From the NCBI RefSeq assembly GCF_000010305.1, contig NC_012489.1, positions 4,099,646 through 4,163,645 of the forward strand: DNA of 64,000 nt, written 5' to 3'. A program made the position numbers and the translations under genes. Within the stretch, counting starts at the first letter, position 1, and every line of letters begins with the position of its first letter. This DNA is from Gemmatimonas aurantiaca T-27. GTDB taxonomy: Bacteria > Gemmatimonadota > Gemmatimonadetes > Gemmatimonadales > Gemmatimonadaceae. Of this stretch, positions 16,760-25,732 are shown piece after piece. The notes beneath the pieces are model-generated. The model saw only the letters and a list, made by a program, of their open reading frames with translations. It was not told the origin of the DNA and made no database searches.

Positions 16760-18244
16760 GCTGTAGGAAAAGCCCCCCGCCAGCGATGTGGAAACGAAAC
16801 CGGCTGGCCGGCGCAGCGTTGGCCTCGAAGAGAATCTGCCGCGCCCTCCGTCCCTCGTCGAGGCGTCCGCCATGGCCCGCTACAAGCCGATCGACACGCA
16901 GCCGAAGTTCCTTCCGATCAACCTCGCCGCCCAGCTCCTCCCGGGCACCTTCGAGCATGCGGTCCACCACCAGCGATGCTGCTGCGGGTGGTGCTGTTCG
17001 CGTACGCCCGCGGCATCGTGAGCAGTCGGGCGATTGCCCGCGCCTGCGAGGACCACGTCACCTTCATCGCCCTGAGCGGCGACACCCGCCCGCACTTCAC
17101 CACCATCGCCCAGTTCGTGTCCTCGCTGGGCGACCAGATCGCCCCGATCTTCGCCGCCGTGCTGGCGGTGTGCGACCGGCAGGGGCTCATCGGGCGCGAG
17201 ATGTTCGCCATCGACGGCGTGAAGCTGCCGAGCAATGCGTCCAAGCACCGGAGCGGCACGCGCGCCGACGCTGGCCGCGAAGGACACGGCGCGACGGGAG
17301 CGGCTCCTGCGCGACGCGGCGGAGTTGCGGACCTGGCTCACGCAGCATCCGAAGGACCGGCGCGGTCCGACCGGTGCGATCCGCAAGAGCAATCGCACGG
17401 ACAATGAGAGCGCCAAGATGGCCACCAGCAAGGGCGTCATCCGGGGGTACACCGGCGTCGCCACCGTGGATGCGGCGCACCAGATCATTGTCGACGCGCA
17501 GGCGCACGGCGTGGGCGCGGAGCAGGAGCTGCTGCTGCCCGCGGTCGACGCGACGCGCGCGCTGCGCCAGCCCGAGACGATGATCACGGCGGACGCCGGG
17601 TATCACAGCGAGGCGAATCTCCGCGCGCTGGCTGACGCGGAGATCTCCGCGCTGATCGCCGACAAGGATATGCGCCGTCGCGATGCGCGCTTCGCGTCGC
17701 AGGATCGCTACACCGCGCTGCCGCACGCGCTGCTCGACCAGTCGAAGCCCGCCCGGAAGCCACTCGCCGTGTTCGGGCCCGACGACTTTCAGTACGATCC
17801 CGTGGCGCGCCCCTGCATGTGTCCCGCCGGGAAGTCACTCTATCGCCGTGGCGCGGCACGCGTCACCCACGATCATGTCGGCGCGCACTTCCGCGGCGCC
17901 AAGCGCGACTGCGGGCCGTGTGCGCGAAGCGCGCAGTACGCGCAACGCTTCGCGGTCGTGGAGCCGGTCTTTGCGAACCGGCGCGCGAACAAGCGGCTCG
18001 ATCGCTTCACGTGGCGCGGTCGCGGGAAGGTCGACACGCAATGGAAGTTGTACTGCCTGGTGTACAACATCGAGAAACTGGCCCACGCAGGCTACGCCGC
18101 GTAGGCGCGGCACGGGCGCCGCAGGGCGGTCGGAGCGCCTTTCGACAACACCATTCGTGCGATCTGCATGCCGCGACCGTCAAGATCAGGTTCGCGCCGC
18201 GTTGAAGCGCGCACTGGCGCTCCCGAATGGACTTATCCTGCAGC
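16760..18244 (+). mobile_element. IS1182-family insertion sequence, decayed
   Basis: About 1.49 kb. The left end reads GCTGTAGGAAAAGCCC; the right end, read on the other strand, is GCTGCAGGATAAGTCC, matching at 13 of 16 positions as terminal inverted repeats. The transposase inside is broken by deletions. The element sits inside an attC. I see no clear target duplication, so boundaries may be off by a few bases. Confidence 0.7.
16872..18104 (+). pseudogene. IS1182-family transposase, multiply deleted
   Basis: The start MARYKPIDTQPKFLPI is typical of IS1182 transposases. Homology then jumps frame at about 16975 with loss of about 40 residues, continues as VVLFAYARGIVSSRAIARAC ... GVKLPSNASKHRSG, changes frame again near 17255 with a second deletion, and runs in one frame through KSNRTDNESAKMATSKG and TADAGYHSEANL to the end. 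A third loss of about 60 residues is seen between RDCGPCARSA and QYAQRFAVVEPVF. A full enzyme would be near 450-500 residues, so this copy is inactive. Confidence 0.85.
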
Positions 18245-18486
18245 TTCAACGCAGCGCTCTGCCGCGAGGCCTGATGACGATGTGAAAGGCAAACGTAGTG
18301 AGCCGGTCGCGTTCTCTGGTCAGCTCCGTCGGCAGCAGCGACCCGTGAGACCTAGGGCAGAGTGAGATCTGGGCGGCGGTGCGTTCGATGGCGGCGAATG
18401 CGCCCAGTCCGAGTTCGAGCAGCAGTTCGGGGGCGGTGAGGGCGCTGGCTGGTGAGGTGGCGCTAGGTGTAGCCGGTGCGCGGCAC

Positions 18487-19338
18487 TCAGCACGCCAGCC
18501 GGTCAGGGTGGGGCACGATGGAATAGGTCCGGTTCAATTTTTCCCGCGTAGCGATGTAACGCCGGGGCGTCATCCCGGATAGTCGCCGGAATTCTCGGAT
18601 GGCATGGGAGTGATCGGCGTACTCCGTGACATGAGCGCTCCATGGTGTCGAGACGCCGTGCTGATGCAGCGCCCGCATCAATCGTCCGAAGCGGGCAATC
18701 TGCCGATAGGTGGACGGACTGTGTCCGGTGTACGCCACACATAGCTGATGCACACGCCGCGGGGAGAGCGCCACATCGCCAGCGATGGTCGCGATCGATG
18801 CACTTCCCGTGATGGCATCGATCAGTCGGGCGGTTCGGACAGGCCAGCGTGCCGTCGCGGCGATGTGGGCGAGGGTGGTGGCCACCACCTGAATCCGGTG
18901 CTGCCCATCCGGCTGGCGCGGCAGCTGGTCGCCCATCGTGCGCCAGGGCGCCGACACGGCGGCCAGATCGATGATGCGATTCGCGATGGCTGCCCCGTTC
19001 AGTCCGGCGTAGATGGGGAACGCCCAGGGCGCCACGACCACACTCACATAGCCGATCGCGCCGGCGGCGGGGTCGCGTCCCTCCGAGGACAGGGAGGCGA
19101 TGCCGCGCGCCGCGATGCGCGGGAACGGCCTCCACTGCCTCTCGTCGGGCAAGCGATACTGTCCCACGACGCCAACGTTGATCGTGCACACGATGTCAGC
19201 CAGCGGAAGCCGAAGAAAGTCTCCGTCGGGTACGGGGGCTTCGTGCCATTCGATGTGCCGGACCCCCGGAAGCCGCGCATCGCTTCCGATCCGTTCTATC
19301 CGTCGGCCATTGCCCTCCGGTATCGTTTCGACATGCAT
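18487..19338 (-). CDS. AraC family transcriptional regulator
   Basis: A 283-residue protein. The N-terminal half resembles the DUF6597-type sensor domain (RRIERIGSDARLPGV; ADIVCTINVG). The C-terminal half is an AraC DNA-binding domain with two helix-turn-helix units (IATIAGDVALSPRRVHQL and YADHSHAIREFRRLSGMTPR). Its ATG at 19338 overlaps the divergent S9 peptidase ATG at 19333, so the two may share a promoter region inside each other's 5' ends or use later starts. It probably controls that peptidase. The stretch 18352-18486 downstream holds no gene. Confidence 0.85.
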   Translation of the reverse strand: MHVETIPEGNGRRIERIGSDARLPGVRHIEWHEAPVPDGDFLRLPLADIVCTINVGVVGQYRLPDERQWRPFPRIAARGIASLSSEGRDPAAGAIGYVSVVVAPWAFPIYAGLNGAAIANRIIDLAAVSAPWRTMGDQLPRQPDGQHRIQVVATTLAHIAATARWPVRTARLIDAITGSASIATIAGDVALSPRRVHQLCVAYTGHSPSTYRQIARFGRLMRALHQHGVSTPWSAHVTEYADHSHAIREFRRLSGMTPRRYIATREKLNRTYSIVPHPDRLAC

Positions 19339-21480
19339 CGCACTCTTCTCCCGCTTGTCGTTCAGATGGTGCTCCCGCTTGCGCGTCCGTGGCACGCGTC
19401 GTGGATCATCGTGCCACTGCTCGCCGCGCTGAGCGTACGAGGCGCCACGGCCTGGGCGCAACCGCGCGATCCCGTGCCGTTGCTCCCCCTCGAGCAGCTC
19501 ATGGCGCGTCCGCGCGTCACGACGGTTCAGATCAATCCCACCGGACAGACACTCGCGGTGCTCGAAAAGGTTGGATCGCATCCGGCCGTTGTGCTTTATG
19601 CGGTGGGACAGGGTGCCACCAATACTTGGGCCCCGACGCGACTCGGAGTGGCGTTTCAGGACACCGTCCGCTCGGTCAGCAATGTGAGATGGTCCGGGGA
19701 CGGTCGGTGGCTGCTCATTCTGCACGACCGCGGCGGTGACGAGGGGTACCACCTGCTGCGCGTCGATCCGCGGGCGGTGACCGGTGAACGCCAGAGCGGC
19801 GCCACGGCGACCGATCTGACCCCCTTTCCGGGAGCGGAAGTCGAGCTGCTGGCCACGCCGGCGGGAGGTGGCGCCATCATCGCCTCGAATCATCGCGACC
19901 CGCGGGTGAGCGACGTGTACGTACTCGACCTCGACCGCGGCGCGCTGCGACGGCTCGCCACGAACCCGGGCGATGTGACGGTGTGGGCGATCACGCCCGA
20001 GGGGTCGGTGGCAGGGGCCAGTGCGGTACGCCCCGATGGCATGCTGGAGGTCCGCACGCCGGGCCCGGCGCCCGATGCCCCCTGGCAAACGGTGTATCGC
20101 GCGCCACCGTCTGAGAGATTCACGCTGCTCGGCGCCGAGCGCGGTGGTCGCGTGCTGGTGGCGCGCAGTAATGTCGGCCGTGCCACCGAGGCATTCGCGT
20201 TTATGGATGCGTCGAGCGGACGCGTGCGGCGATGGCGCGTCTCGTCCTGTCGCGGCTTCGATGCCGGCACGCTGGTCACGACGGCAGCGGGGGAGGTGCT
20301 CGGTGAATCCTGTGCGACGTCGCACCGCACGTTCGTGCCGGCAACCGCGCGCGGCCAGAAGCAGTTGCAGGCCGCGCTGCGCCGACTCGAGGGAACCGGC
20401 ACGGGTGCTGACGTCCTGCGTGCGCTCGAGCTCGAAAGCATGACAGCCAACGGTGAGCGCCTCGTCTTCTACTCCCACGCGGCTACCGACCCCGGCCGGT
20501 TCCTGTTGTACGATACGCAGCGCGGCGTCGCCGATACGGCCTTTGCGATGCGGCCCGACATCGACCGCGCGCAGCTCGCACCCACCACGTTCCATTGGTT
20601 TCGCGCGCGGGACGGACTCCGTCTCTCCTTGCTGTTGACGCGATCGCGGGTGCGCGTTCCGGGCTCCGCGAACGCACGTCAGCCGGCCGTCGTGGCGGTC
20701 CACGGTGGACCGTGGAGTCGCGATGAGGTGGGATATGCCGGCGAAACGCAGTTGCTGGCGAATCGCGGCTACACCGTGATTCAGGTGAACTTCCGTGGTT
20801 CCACCGGACTGGGGCGGGCGACCGTGGACGGCGCGGTGGGCGAATTCGGCCAACGCATGTCCGACGATTTGCTCGACGCGATCGCGTGGAGCGTGCGAAA
20901 CGCGAACGTCGATCCCGCACGCGTGTGCATTCTGGGGGGCTCCTACGGCGGATTTGCTGCACTGGTGGGGATGACACGCGATGCCGCACACTATCGCTGC
21001 GGCATCGACTACGCCGGCCCATTCGACCTGGAGACGCTCATCCGTGCGTTTCCGCCGTCGTGGCAACCGTTCCTGCCGCGCTCGTGGTATCGCTTCGTGG
21101 GCAATCCAGACCAGCCCGCGGCCCTCGAGCGGATGCGCCGCGTCTCACCGCTCGCGCAGCTCGAGAAGGCGCGCGGACCGCTGCTCGTGGTGCACGGGGA
21201 CAACGATCCGCGGGTGCGCACGGACCAGGCGCTGCGAGTGGTCCGTTCCTGGCGCGCCCGTTCATTGCCGGTGTCGCTGCTGCTGGCCGGCAACGAAGGG
21301 CACAGCTTCAACGAGGAGTCGACGTCGCTGGCGGTGAACCGGGCGGTGGAACGCTTCCTCGGCGACTGGCTGGGAGGACGCGTGCAGTCCACGGTGGCAC
21401 CGGACATCACGCGGACGCTCGAGGCGCTTCGGGCCGCGGGCGAACGCGCTGCAGCGCCGGCACCACCCGGAGCGCGCTAG
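19333..21480 (+). CDS. S9 family peptidase, secreted
   Basis: A 715-residue protein from ATG 19333 (an alternative ATG at 19366 also leaves a signal peptide ending ATAWAQ). An N-terminal beta-propeller-like region is followed by the hydrolase domain: HGGPWSRDEVGYAG, NFRGSTGLGRA, nucleophile GGSYGGFA (Ser537), Asp in HGDNDPRV and His in GNEGHSFN. The YCGIDYAGPFDLETL-like loop is typical of acylaminoacyl/dipeptidyl peptidases. Its stop overlaps the stop of the convergent marR gene in a shared CTAG. Confidence 0.92.
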   Translation: MHRTLLPLVVQMVLPLARPWHASWIIVPLLAALSVRGATAWAQPRDPVPLLPLEQLMARPRVTTVQINPTGQTLAVLEKVGSHPAVVLYAVGQGATNTWAPTRLGVAFQDTVRSVSNVRWSGDGRWLLILHDRGGDEGYHLLRVDPRAVTGERQSGATATDLTPFPGAEVELLATPAGGGAIIASNHRDPRVSDVYVLDLDRGALRRLATNPGDVTVWAITPEGSVAGASAVRPDGMLEVRTPGPAPDAPWQTVYRAPPSERFTLLGAERGGRVLVARSNVGRATEAFAFMDASSGRVRRWRVSSCRGFDAGTLVTTAAGEVLGESCATSHRTFVPATARGQKQLQAALRRLEGTGTGADVLRALELESMTANGERLVFYSHAATDPGRFLLYDTQRGVADTAFAMRPDIDRAQLAPTTFHWFRARDGLRLSLLLTRSRVRVPGSANARQPAVVAVHGGPWSRDEVGYAGETQLLANRGYTVIQVNFRGSTGLGRATVDGAVGEFGQRMSDDLLDAIAWSVRNANVDPARVCILGGSYGGFAALVGMTRDAAHYRCGIDYAGPFDLETLIRAFPPSWQPFLPRSWYRFVGNPDQPAALERMRRVSPLAQLEKARGPLLVVHGDNDPRVRTDQALRVVRSWRARSLPVSLLLAGNEGHSFNEESTSLAVNRAVERFLGDWLGGRVQSTVAPDITRTLEALRAAGERAAAPAPPGAR

Positions 21481-21968
21481 CCCGAATAGGTCTCGCGCAG
21501 TGCGGCGATCAGCGCGTCGAGGTGCGTACTGCAGCCGGCCAGAACGCGCTGCGACTCGACCGGCAGCCGCGAGATCGCCGCTGAGAGCCAGTCGAGGCGC
21601 CGCCTTTGGGAGCGCAGCATGAGGTCGCGACCGCCCTTGCTGGCGCTCACGATGGTGCGCCGCGCATCCACCGGGTCCGGGGTGCGCTCCACCCATCCAT
21701 CAGTCTCCAGCTCGCGCACCAGCAGCGACATCGATGGGGCGCTCACGCCTTCGATTCGCGCGAGCTCGGCTTGGGACATCGGTCCGACGAAGACTAGCAC
21801 CGAGAGCACCGATAGACGCGAGGGACTGACGCCCGACTCGCGGTCCACGTCGCGTAAGAGCCGCAGCACGTTGACCAGTGTCCGGTGCAGCTCGCCGACG
21901 TCGACGAGCGGGCCCGAGCTGGTCGGGGCATCCCAATGGGGATCGCGAGGAGAGCGGGGAGCAGCCAT
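21477..21968 (-). CDS. MarR family transcriptional regulator
   Basis: A 163-residue winged-helix protein: SQAELARIEGVSAPSMSLLVREL (split across the recognition helix), then the wing DPVDARRTIVSASKGG, with dimerisation helices at both ends. It is divergent from the ankyrin gene, with a perfect MarR-like palindrome between the two. It probably represses itself and/or the divergent gene in response to a small ligand. Confidence 0.9.
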   Translation of the reverse strand: MAAPRSPRDPHWDAPTSSGPLVDVGELHRTLVNVLRLLRDVDRESGVSPSRLSVLSVLVFVGPMSQAELARIEGVSAPSMSLLVRELETDGWVERTPDPVDARRTIVSASKGGRDLMLRSQRRRLDWLSAAISRLPVESQRVLAGCSTHLDALIAALRETYSG

Positions 21969-22002
21969 GGGGGAAAGATAGTGCAGGCTTGCCGTTAGTG
22001 AG

Positions 22003-22017
22003 TCTAATAATTAGACT
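22003..22017. promoter_or_regulatory. MarR operator palindrome
   Basis: GTCTAATAATTAGAC is a perfect 15-bp odd palindrome (7+1+7) in the 75-bp gap between the divergent marR and ankyrin genes. Its size and AT content are typical of MarR-family operators. Confidence 0.75.
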
Positions 22018-22043
22018 ACCTAAACATTCAATGGAGATCACCG

Positions 22044-23117
22044 ATGACGACACCGGAAACCACGCCCCTGCTACGGGCGCTGTACGAAGGGCGCCCGGAT
22101 GTGGCGCATCGCTTGGCGGCGGCGGGGCCGCTCGCACTCCCCGAGGCTGCAGCACTTGGGGCCGTCGACGCCGGACAAGCACTGCTCGAAGCTGCCGGGG
22201 ACGTCGAGGAGACCTCTCCCGACGGATGGCCGTCACTTCATTTGGCCGCGTTCTTCGGCCACGCGGCGATGGTGGAGCTGCTGCTGAAGTGGGGGAGCGA
22301 CGTCAATCGCATGGCCACCTCCTCGCAAGGCAATTCCGCGCTGCATGCGGCACTTGCGGGACAGGGGAACGACGCGATCGTTGCCGCGCTTCTGGCCGCC
22401 GGCGCCGATGCGAACCGGCCCGATGTGCATGCGGTGCGACCTGTGCATCTTGCCGCCGCGCGTGGCAACATTCGTGCGCTCGAGCAACTGGCGGACGCCG
22501 GAGCCCAGCTGGATTCGCCTCTGCCGGACGGCACGAACCCGGCCACGCTGGCGCGACAGCGCGGCCACGAGGGCGCGGCGACGTGGCTCGACCAACGCGC
22601 CCCCGCGCGTGAGCCCGATGTAACACGGCGCTCGGCCGTCCTTGCTGGCGCGCTGCTCCTGAACGACGCACGGCGGTGGCCGCGTATGGCGGCGGCGCAA
22701 CAGACGCCACCGCTGCCTGCAGAGGTCGTGCGCGACTTTGTGCGCGCGGCGCATAGCGATCTCGCCGCTGTGCGGTCGCTCATCGATGCGCGACCGACGC
22801 TCGTCAATGCCTGCCAGGATTGGGGGGCGGGTGACTTCGAAACGGCGATCGGCGCGGCCAGTCACATGGGTCGCCGCGACATCGCCGAGGTGCTGCTCGC
22901 AGCCGGGGCCCGTCCAGATCTCTTTACACATATCGTGCTCGGAGATTTCGAACTCCTTCGTGCGCAGCTCCATCGCCATCCGTCGCTGGTGCGCACGAAG
23001 GGTCCGCACGGATTGACCTTCGAGGCCCACGCGAAGGTCACCGGCCACTCGGACGTCATTCGGCAGGTCGCCGACATCGTCGCCGAAGCGCGTGCGGCGC
23101 TCGAGACGCCGCGCTGA
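22044..23117 (+). CDS. Ankyrin repeat protein
   Basis: A 357-residue protein with about four to five ankyrin repeats in residues 8-185 (GWPSLHLAAFFGHAAMVELL; GNSALHAALAGQGNDAIVAAL; RPVHLAAARGNIRALEQL) and two or three weaker ones in 230-340 (DFETAIGAASHMGRRDIAEVL). No signal peptide or membrane segment. The role is probably protein binding. The likely operator of the divergent MarR lies in its promoter region. The next gene starts 3 bp downstream, so the two are co-transcribed. Confidence 0.85.
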   Translation: MTTPETTPLLRALYEGRPDVAHRLAAAGPLALPEAAALGAVDAGQALLEAAGDVEETSPDGWPSLHLAAFFGHAAMVELLLKWGSDVNRMATSSQGNSALHAALAGQGNDAIVAALLAAGADANRPDVHAVRPVHLAAARGNIRALEQLADAGAQLDSPLPDGTNPATLARQRGHEGAATWLDQRAPAREPDVTRRSAVLAGALLLNDARRWPRMAAAQQTPPLPAEVVRDFVRAAHSDLAAVRSLIDARPTLVNACQDWGAGDFETAIGAASHMGRRDIAEVLLAAGARPDLFTHIVLGDFELLRAQLHRHPSLVRTKGPHGLTFEAHAKVTGHSDVIRQVADIVAEARAALETPR

Positions 23118-23119
23118 GC

Positions 23120-24118
23120 ATGAGACGCAAGGGCCGCTGGCCGGGTGCCTCGCACGGCGCACGTCGATGGGCGGCCCTGCTGCTTCTGTCGGTGGGTGCG
23201 CGCGCGGGCGCCGCGCAGGGTGCAACAGCGACGTGTCGGCCGGACGGCGTGACGACCCACCGGTCGCCGCGCGGCATCGCGTACGAGGTCATCGGATGCG
23301 GACCTGCGGTACTCATTCTCCACGGATTCTCGGTGGATCGTCGCATGTGGCGCGACCTCACGCCGACGTGGCGGACGCACGCGCAGCTTGTCCTCGTCGA
23401 TCTCCCCTCACATGGTGCGTCGGCTACCGCAGTGGCGGGCACCGATCCCGTCGATGACCTGCTGAGCATCCTCCGGGACGAGCAGCTCGAACGCGTCGCG
23501 ATCATCGGGCACTCCGCCGGTGCGGCACTCGCCGTGGATCTGGCCGCCCGCGCGTCGGGGCGTGTGTCCGCGCTGATCCTGCTGTCTCCCAGCATCACCG
23601 GGTTCGCTTCGCGCACGCCCGTGGATCTCTCAGCGGTCGCGCAGCGCGTCCGTGCCGGGGATCCAACCGGTGCCGCCGAGGCGTGGCTAGCGACGTCGGT
23701 GATGCGCACCAACCTTGCCCCGGCGCGCTCGTCCTGGTTCAAGGACCTCGTTCGGGACAATACGCGGGTCTGGCAGCTCGACGGCGGACGCGCACCACGA
23801 CCGCGCGCCTCCGTCGACGAGCGCCTCGCGTCGCTCCGCATGCCGGTGTTCGTTGGCGACGGGGCGCTCGACAGCGCCGGGACCCACGAAGTGTCGCACG
23901 CCATCGCATCTGCACAGCCCCGCGCCCGACATGAACGCTTCGGCGATGCCGGGCACTGGTTTCCCGTCGAGCGTCCCGAGGTCATCAGTGCACTCGTGCT
24001 CGACTTCCTGCTCGGCACATGGTGCCGTCCTCGACGCGCGTCGCCGGTGACATCCTGCCCGTCCGGTCCCTCCGCCGGCGAAAGTGGTCGGCTCGCCGAA
24101 TCCTCCCCTCATCGCTGA
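23120..24118 (+). CDS. Alpha/beta hydrolase, secreted
   Basis: A 332-residue protein with an Arg-rich signal peptide (cleavage near AGAAQG). Hydrolase elements: LILHGFSVDRRMW oxyanion loop, nucleophile IGHSAGAAL, acid DGALDSAG and FGDAGHWFPVE histidine. It starts 3 bp after the ankyrin gene. The last 30 residues after LDFLLGT look non-homologous. Substrate unknown. Confidence 0.82.
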   Translation: MRRKGRWPGASHGARRWAALLLLSVGARAGAAQGATATCRPDGVTTHRSPRGIAYEVIGCGPAVLILHGFSVDRRMWRDLTPTWRTHAQLVLVDLPSHGASATAVAGTDPVDDLLSILRDEQLERVAIIGHSAGAALAVDLAARASGRVSALILLSPSITGFASRTPVDLSAVAQRVRAGDPTGAAEAWLATSVMRTNLAPARSSWFKDLVRDNTRVWQLDGGRAPRPRASVDERLASLRMPVFVGDGALDSAGTHEVSHAIASAQPRARHERFGDAGHWFPVERPEVISALVLDFLLGTWCRPRRASPVTSCPSGPSAGESGRLAESSPHR

Positions 24119-24183
24119 GCCGCGTCCCGGTCAGCCTGATCACCTTGCTGCCGGTTTCCCTCACCCTCTTCGCGATCAGATCT

Positions 24184-24639
24184 ATGCCCTTCAATCGCAC
24201 CACCTTGCTGGCCGGCGCCTTCGCCGGAATCGGAACGGCACTCTGGACGCTGTTCGAGTTCACGATGGGCTGGCACACAACCCACATCGAGGTCGGAGCG
24301 AAGACCGGCTTCGTCGGTGTGTTTTTTCCGTTGCTGGCCATTCTGTGGGCGCTTCGTGCCACCAAGGCCCGAACCAATGGGCAGCTGACACTCAAGCAGG
24401 CCCTGCTGGTCGGATTGTCGGTGGCACTCGTGCTCGCGGGGATCGGCGTGGTGTTCTATCAGATCTACTACAGCGTCATCAATCCCGACTTCCTTACCCG
24501 CTTGCGCGCTGCCGGTACACCGACCGACACAGAATCACAGCTCATCACGGTTGTGGTCGGGTCCATCGGATTCTCGCTGTTGGTGGCGCTGCTGGGTGGG
24601 CTGGCCATGCGCTCAGGCGTGGACGCACCGCAGCGGTAA
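24184..24639 (+). CDS. DUF4199 family membrane protein
   Basis: A 151-residue protein with four membrane segments (about 9-27, 37-56, 73-97 and 128-147) and the layout of DUF4199. The ATG at 24184 is chosen because a longer frame upstream overlaps the hydrolase gene and lacks similarity. It precedes the histidine kinase by 40 bp and may share its transcript. Function unknown. Confidence 0.65.
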   Translation: MPFNRTTLLAGAFAGIGTALWTLFEFTMGWHTTHIEVGAKTGFVGVFFPLLAILWALRATKARTNGQLTLKQALLVGLSVALVLAGIGVVFYQIYYSVINPDFLTRLRAAGTPTDTESQLITVVVGSIGFSLLVALLGGLAMRSGVDAPQR

Positions 24640-24679
24640 TCACATTGGCTGACCCGACAGCGCCGCACAAATTGAGACT

Positions 24680-25732
24680 ATGACGGACCGCGTCAGTTCA
24701 TTCCCTCGCCCCCCGCTGCGTTTTGTCGCCGTGGTCGCCGCGATGCTGTGTACGGCGTACATCTCGGTGTTTCTCGCCGGCGGCCAACCGATGTCGCTAT
24801 ACGTCGGGGTCGATGCGCTGGCGAACACCGTAGCGCTGGTGCTTATGGCGATGGCAGTCCGATGGTTCACCGATCGTGTGCCCTGGTCCCGGGCCGGGCG
24901 GTGGTGGTTCCTTCCGGCACACACACTGGCGGCGATTGCCGCGGCACACCTCTCTCTGCTGGTCACGGCCGTGGCGCTGGGCATCGCGGCAATTACGCGG
25001 ACCGGTCGACTGGTACCGACGTGGCTGGTCGGGCCCGCGCAACAGTGGCAGCTGTTCACTCAGGTCTTTGCCTACACGGCGGTAGCGGGCAGCTGCTATG
25101 CCTTGCAGGTGATGGCCGACGCGCGCGACGCTCAGGTGTTGCGTCAGGAAGCCGAACTGGCCCGCCTACGCGAGCGACTCGATCCGCACGTCCTGCTCAA
25201 TACGCTGCATTCGTTGCTGGAGCTGGTGCGCAGTCAGGATCCCGGCGCCGAGGAGGCCATCGATCGGTTCGGGCGCGTCGTCCGCTATGTCACCACGCCG
25301 CGGGAGGCGACGTCAGATCTGGTATCGCTGCGTGAGGAGTGGGCACACCTCGAGGACTACCTGGCGTTGGAGCAGCTCCGCCTCGGCGCGCGGCTACGGG
25401 TGGTCCTGCGCCTCGAGGACGCTGCGGTCGCTTCCCGGCTGCCGGCCTTGTCGCTGCAACCGCTGGTGGAGAATGCGATCGTGCACGGTATCGCGCCGCG
25501 CCCGGGACCGGGCACCGTGCACGTGTGTGCCACTCATGACGCTGGCGAGGTGCAGATCACGGTCACCGATGACGGCGTGGGAACGATGCTGCCGTCCACG
25601 CCAGGTACAGGAAGCGCGCTTCGACTCGTGCAGGCACGCTTGCGCGTGCACTTCGGGGCGGCAGCCGAGATGGAGTGGGGAGCGGGCCTCGGTGGCTACG
25701 GCTGGCGCGTGACCATGCGCGTGCCGGCATGA
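24680..25732 (+). CDS. Sensor histidine kinase, LytS/YehU type
   Basis: A 350-residue protein. Residues 10-145 hold four membrane segments, followed by the His_kinase (LytS-like) domain with the phospho-acceptor region ERLDPHVLLNTLHSL (His in DPH) and an ATPase domain with LSLQPLVENAIVHGI (N box) and VTDDGVGT (G1). The kinase gene overlaps the response regulator gene by four bases, so the two form a classical pair. Confidence 0.92.
   Translation: MTDRVSSFPRPPLRFVAVVAAMLCTAYISVFLAGGQPMSLYVGVDALANTVALVLMAMAVRWFTDRVPWSRAGRWWFLPAHTLAAIAAAHLSLLVTAVALGIAAITRTGRLVPTWLVGPAQQWQLFTQVFAYTAVAGSCYALQVMADARDAQVLRQEAELARLRERLDPHVLLNTLHSLLELVRSQDPGAEEAIDRFGRVVRYVTTPREATSDLVSLREEWAHLEDYLALEQLRLGARLRVVLRLEDAAVASRLPALSLQPLVENAIVHGIAPRPGPGTVHVCATHDAGEVQITVTDDGVGTMLPSTPGTGSALRLVQARLRVHFGAAAEMEWGAGLGGYGWRVTMRVPA

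Larger units (their letters stand above)
16750..18351 (-). repeat. attC site split by an IS element
   Basis: The left core GCCTAAC (16750-16756) is followed at once by the IS terminus. On the far side of the IS (18245 onward) the site resumes with CAGCGCTCTGCCGCG, the GTAGTGAGCCGGTCGCG central motif and CCGTCGGCAGCAGCGACCCG, ending in a decayed core GTGAGAC (18345-18351). Joined, they make one attC of the same family as the 44339 and 28747 sites. Confidence 0.75.

Noticed and set aside
19339..21066. Long minus-strand open frame extending upstream of the AraC gene
   Set aside because: It lies antisense to a clear S9 peptidase with full catalytic motifs; composition is that of a shadow frame in GC-rich DNA. 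Only the part from 19338 down is a real AraC gene.
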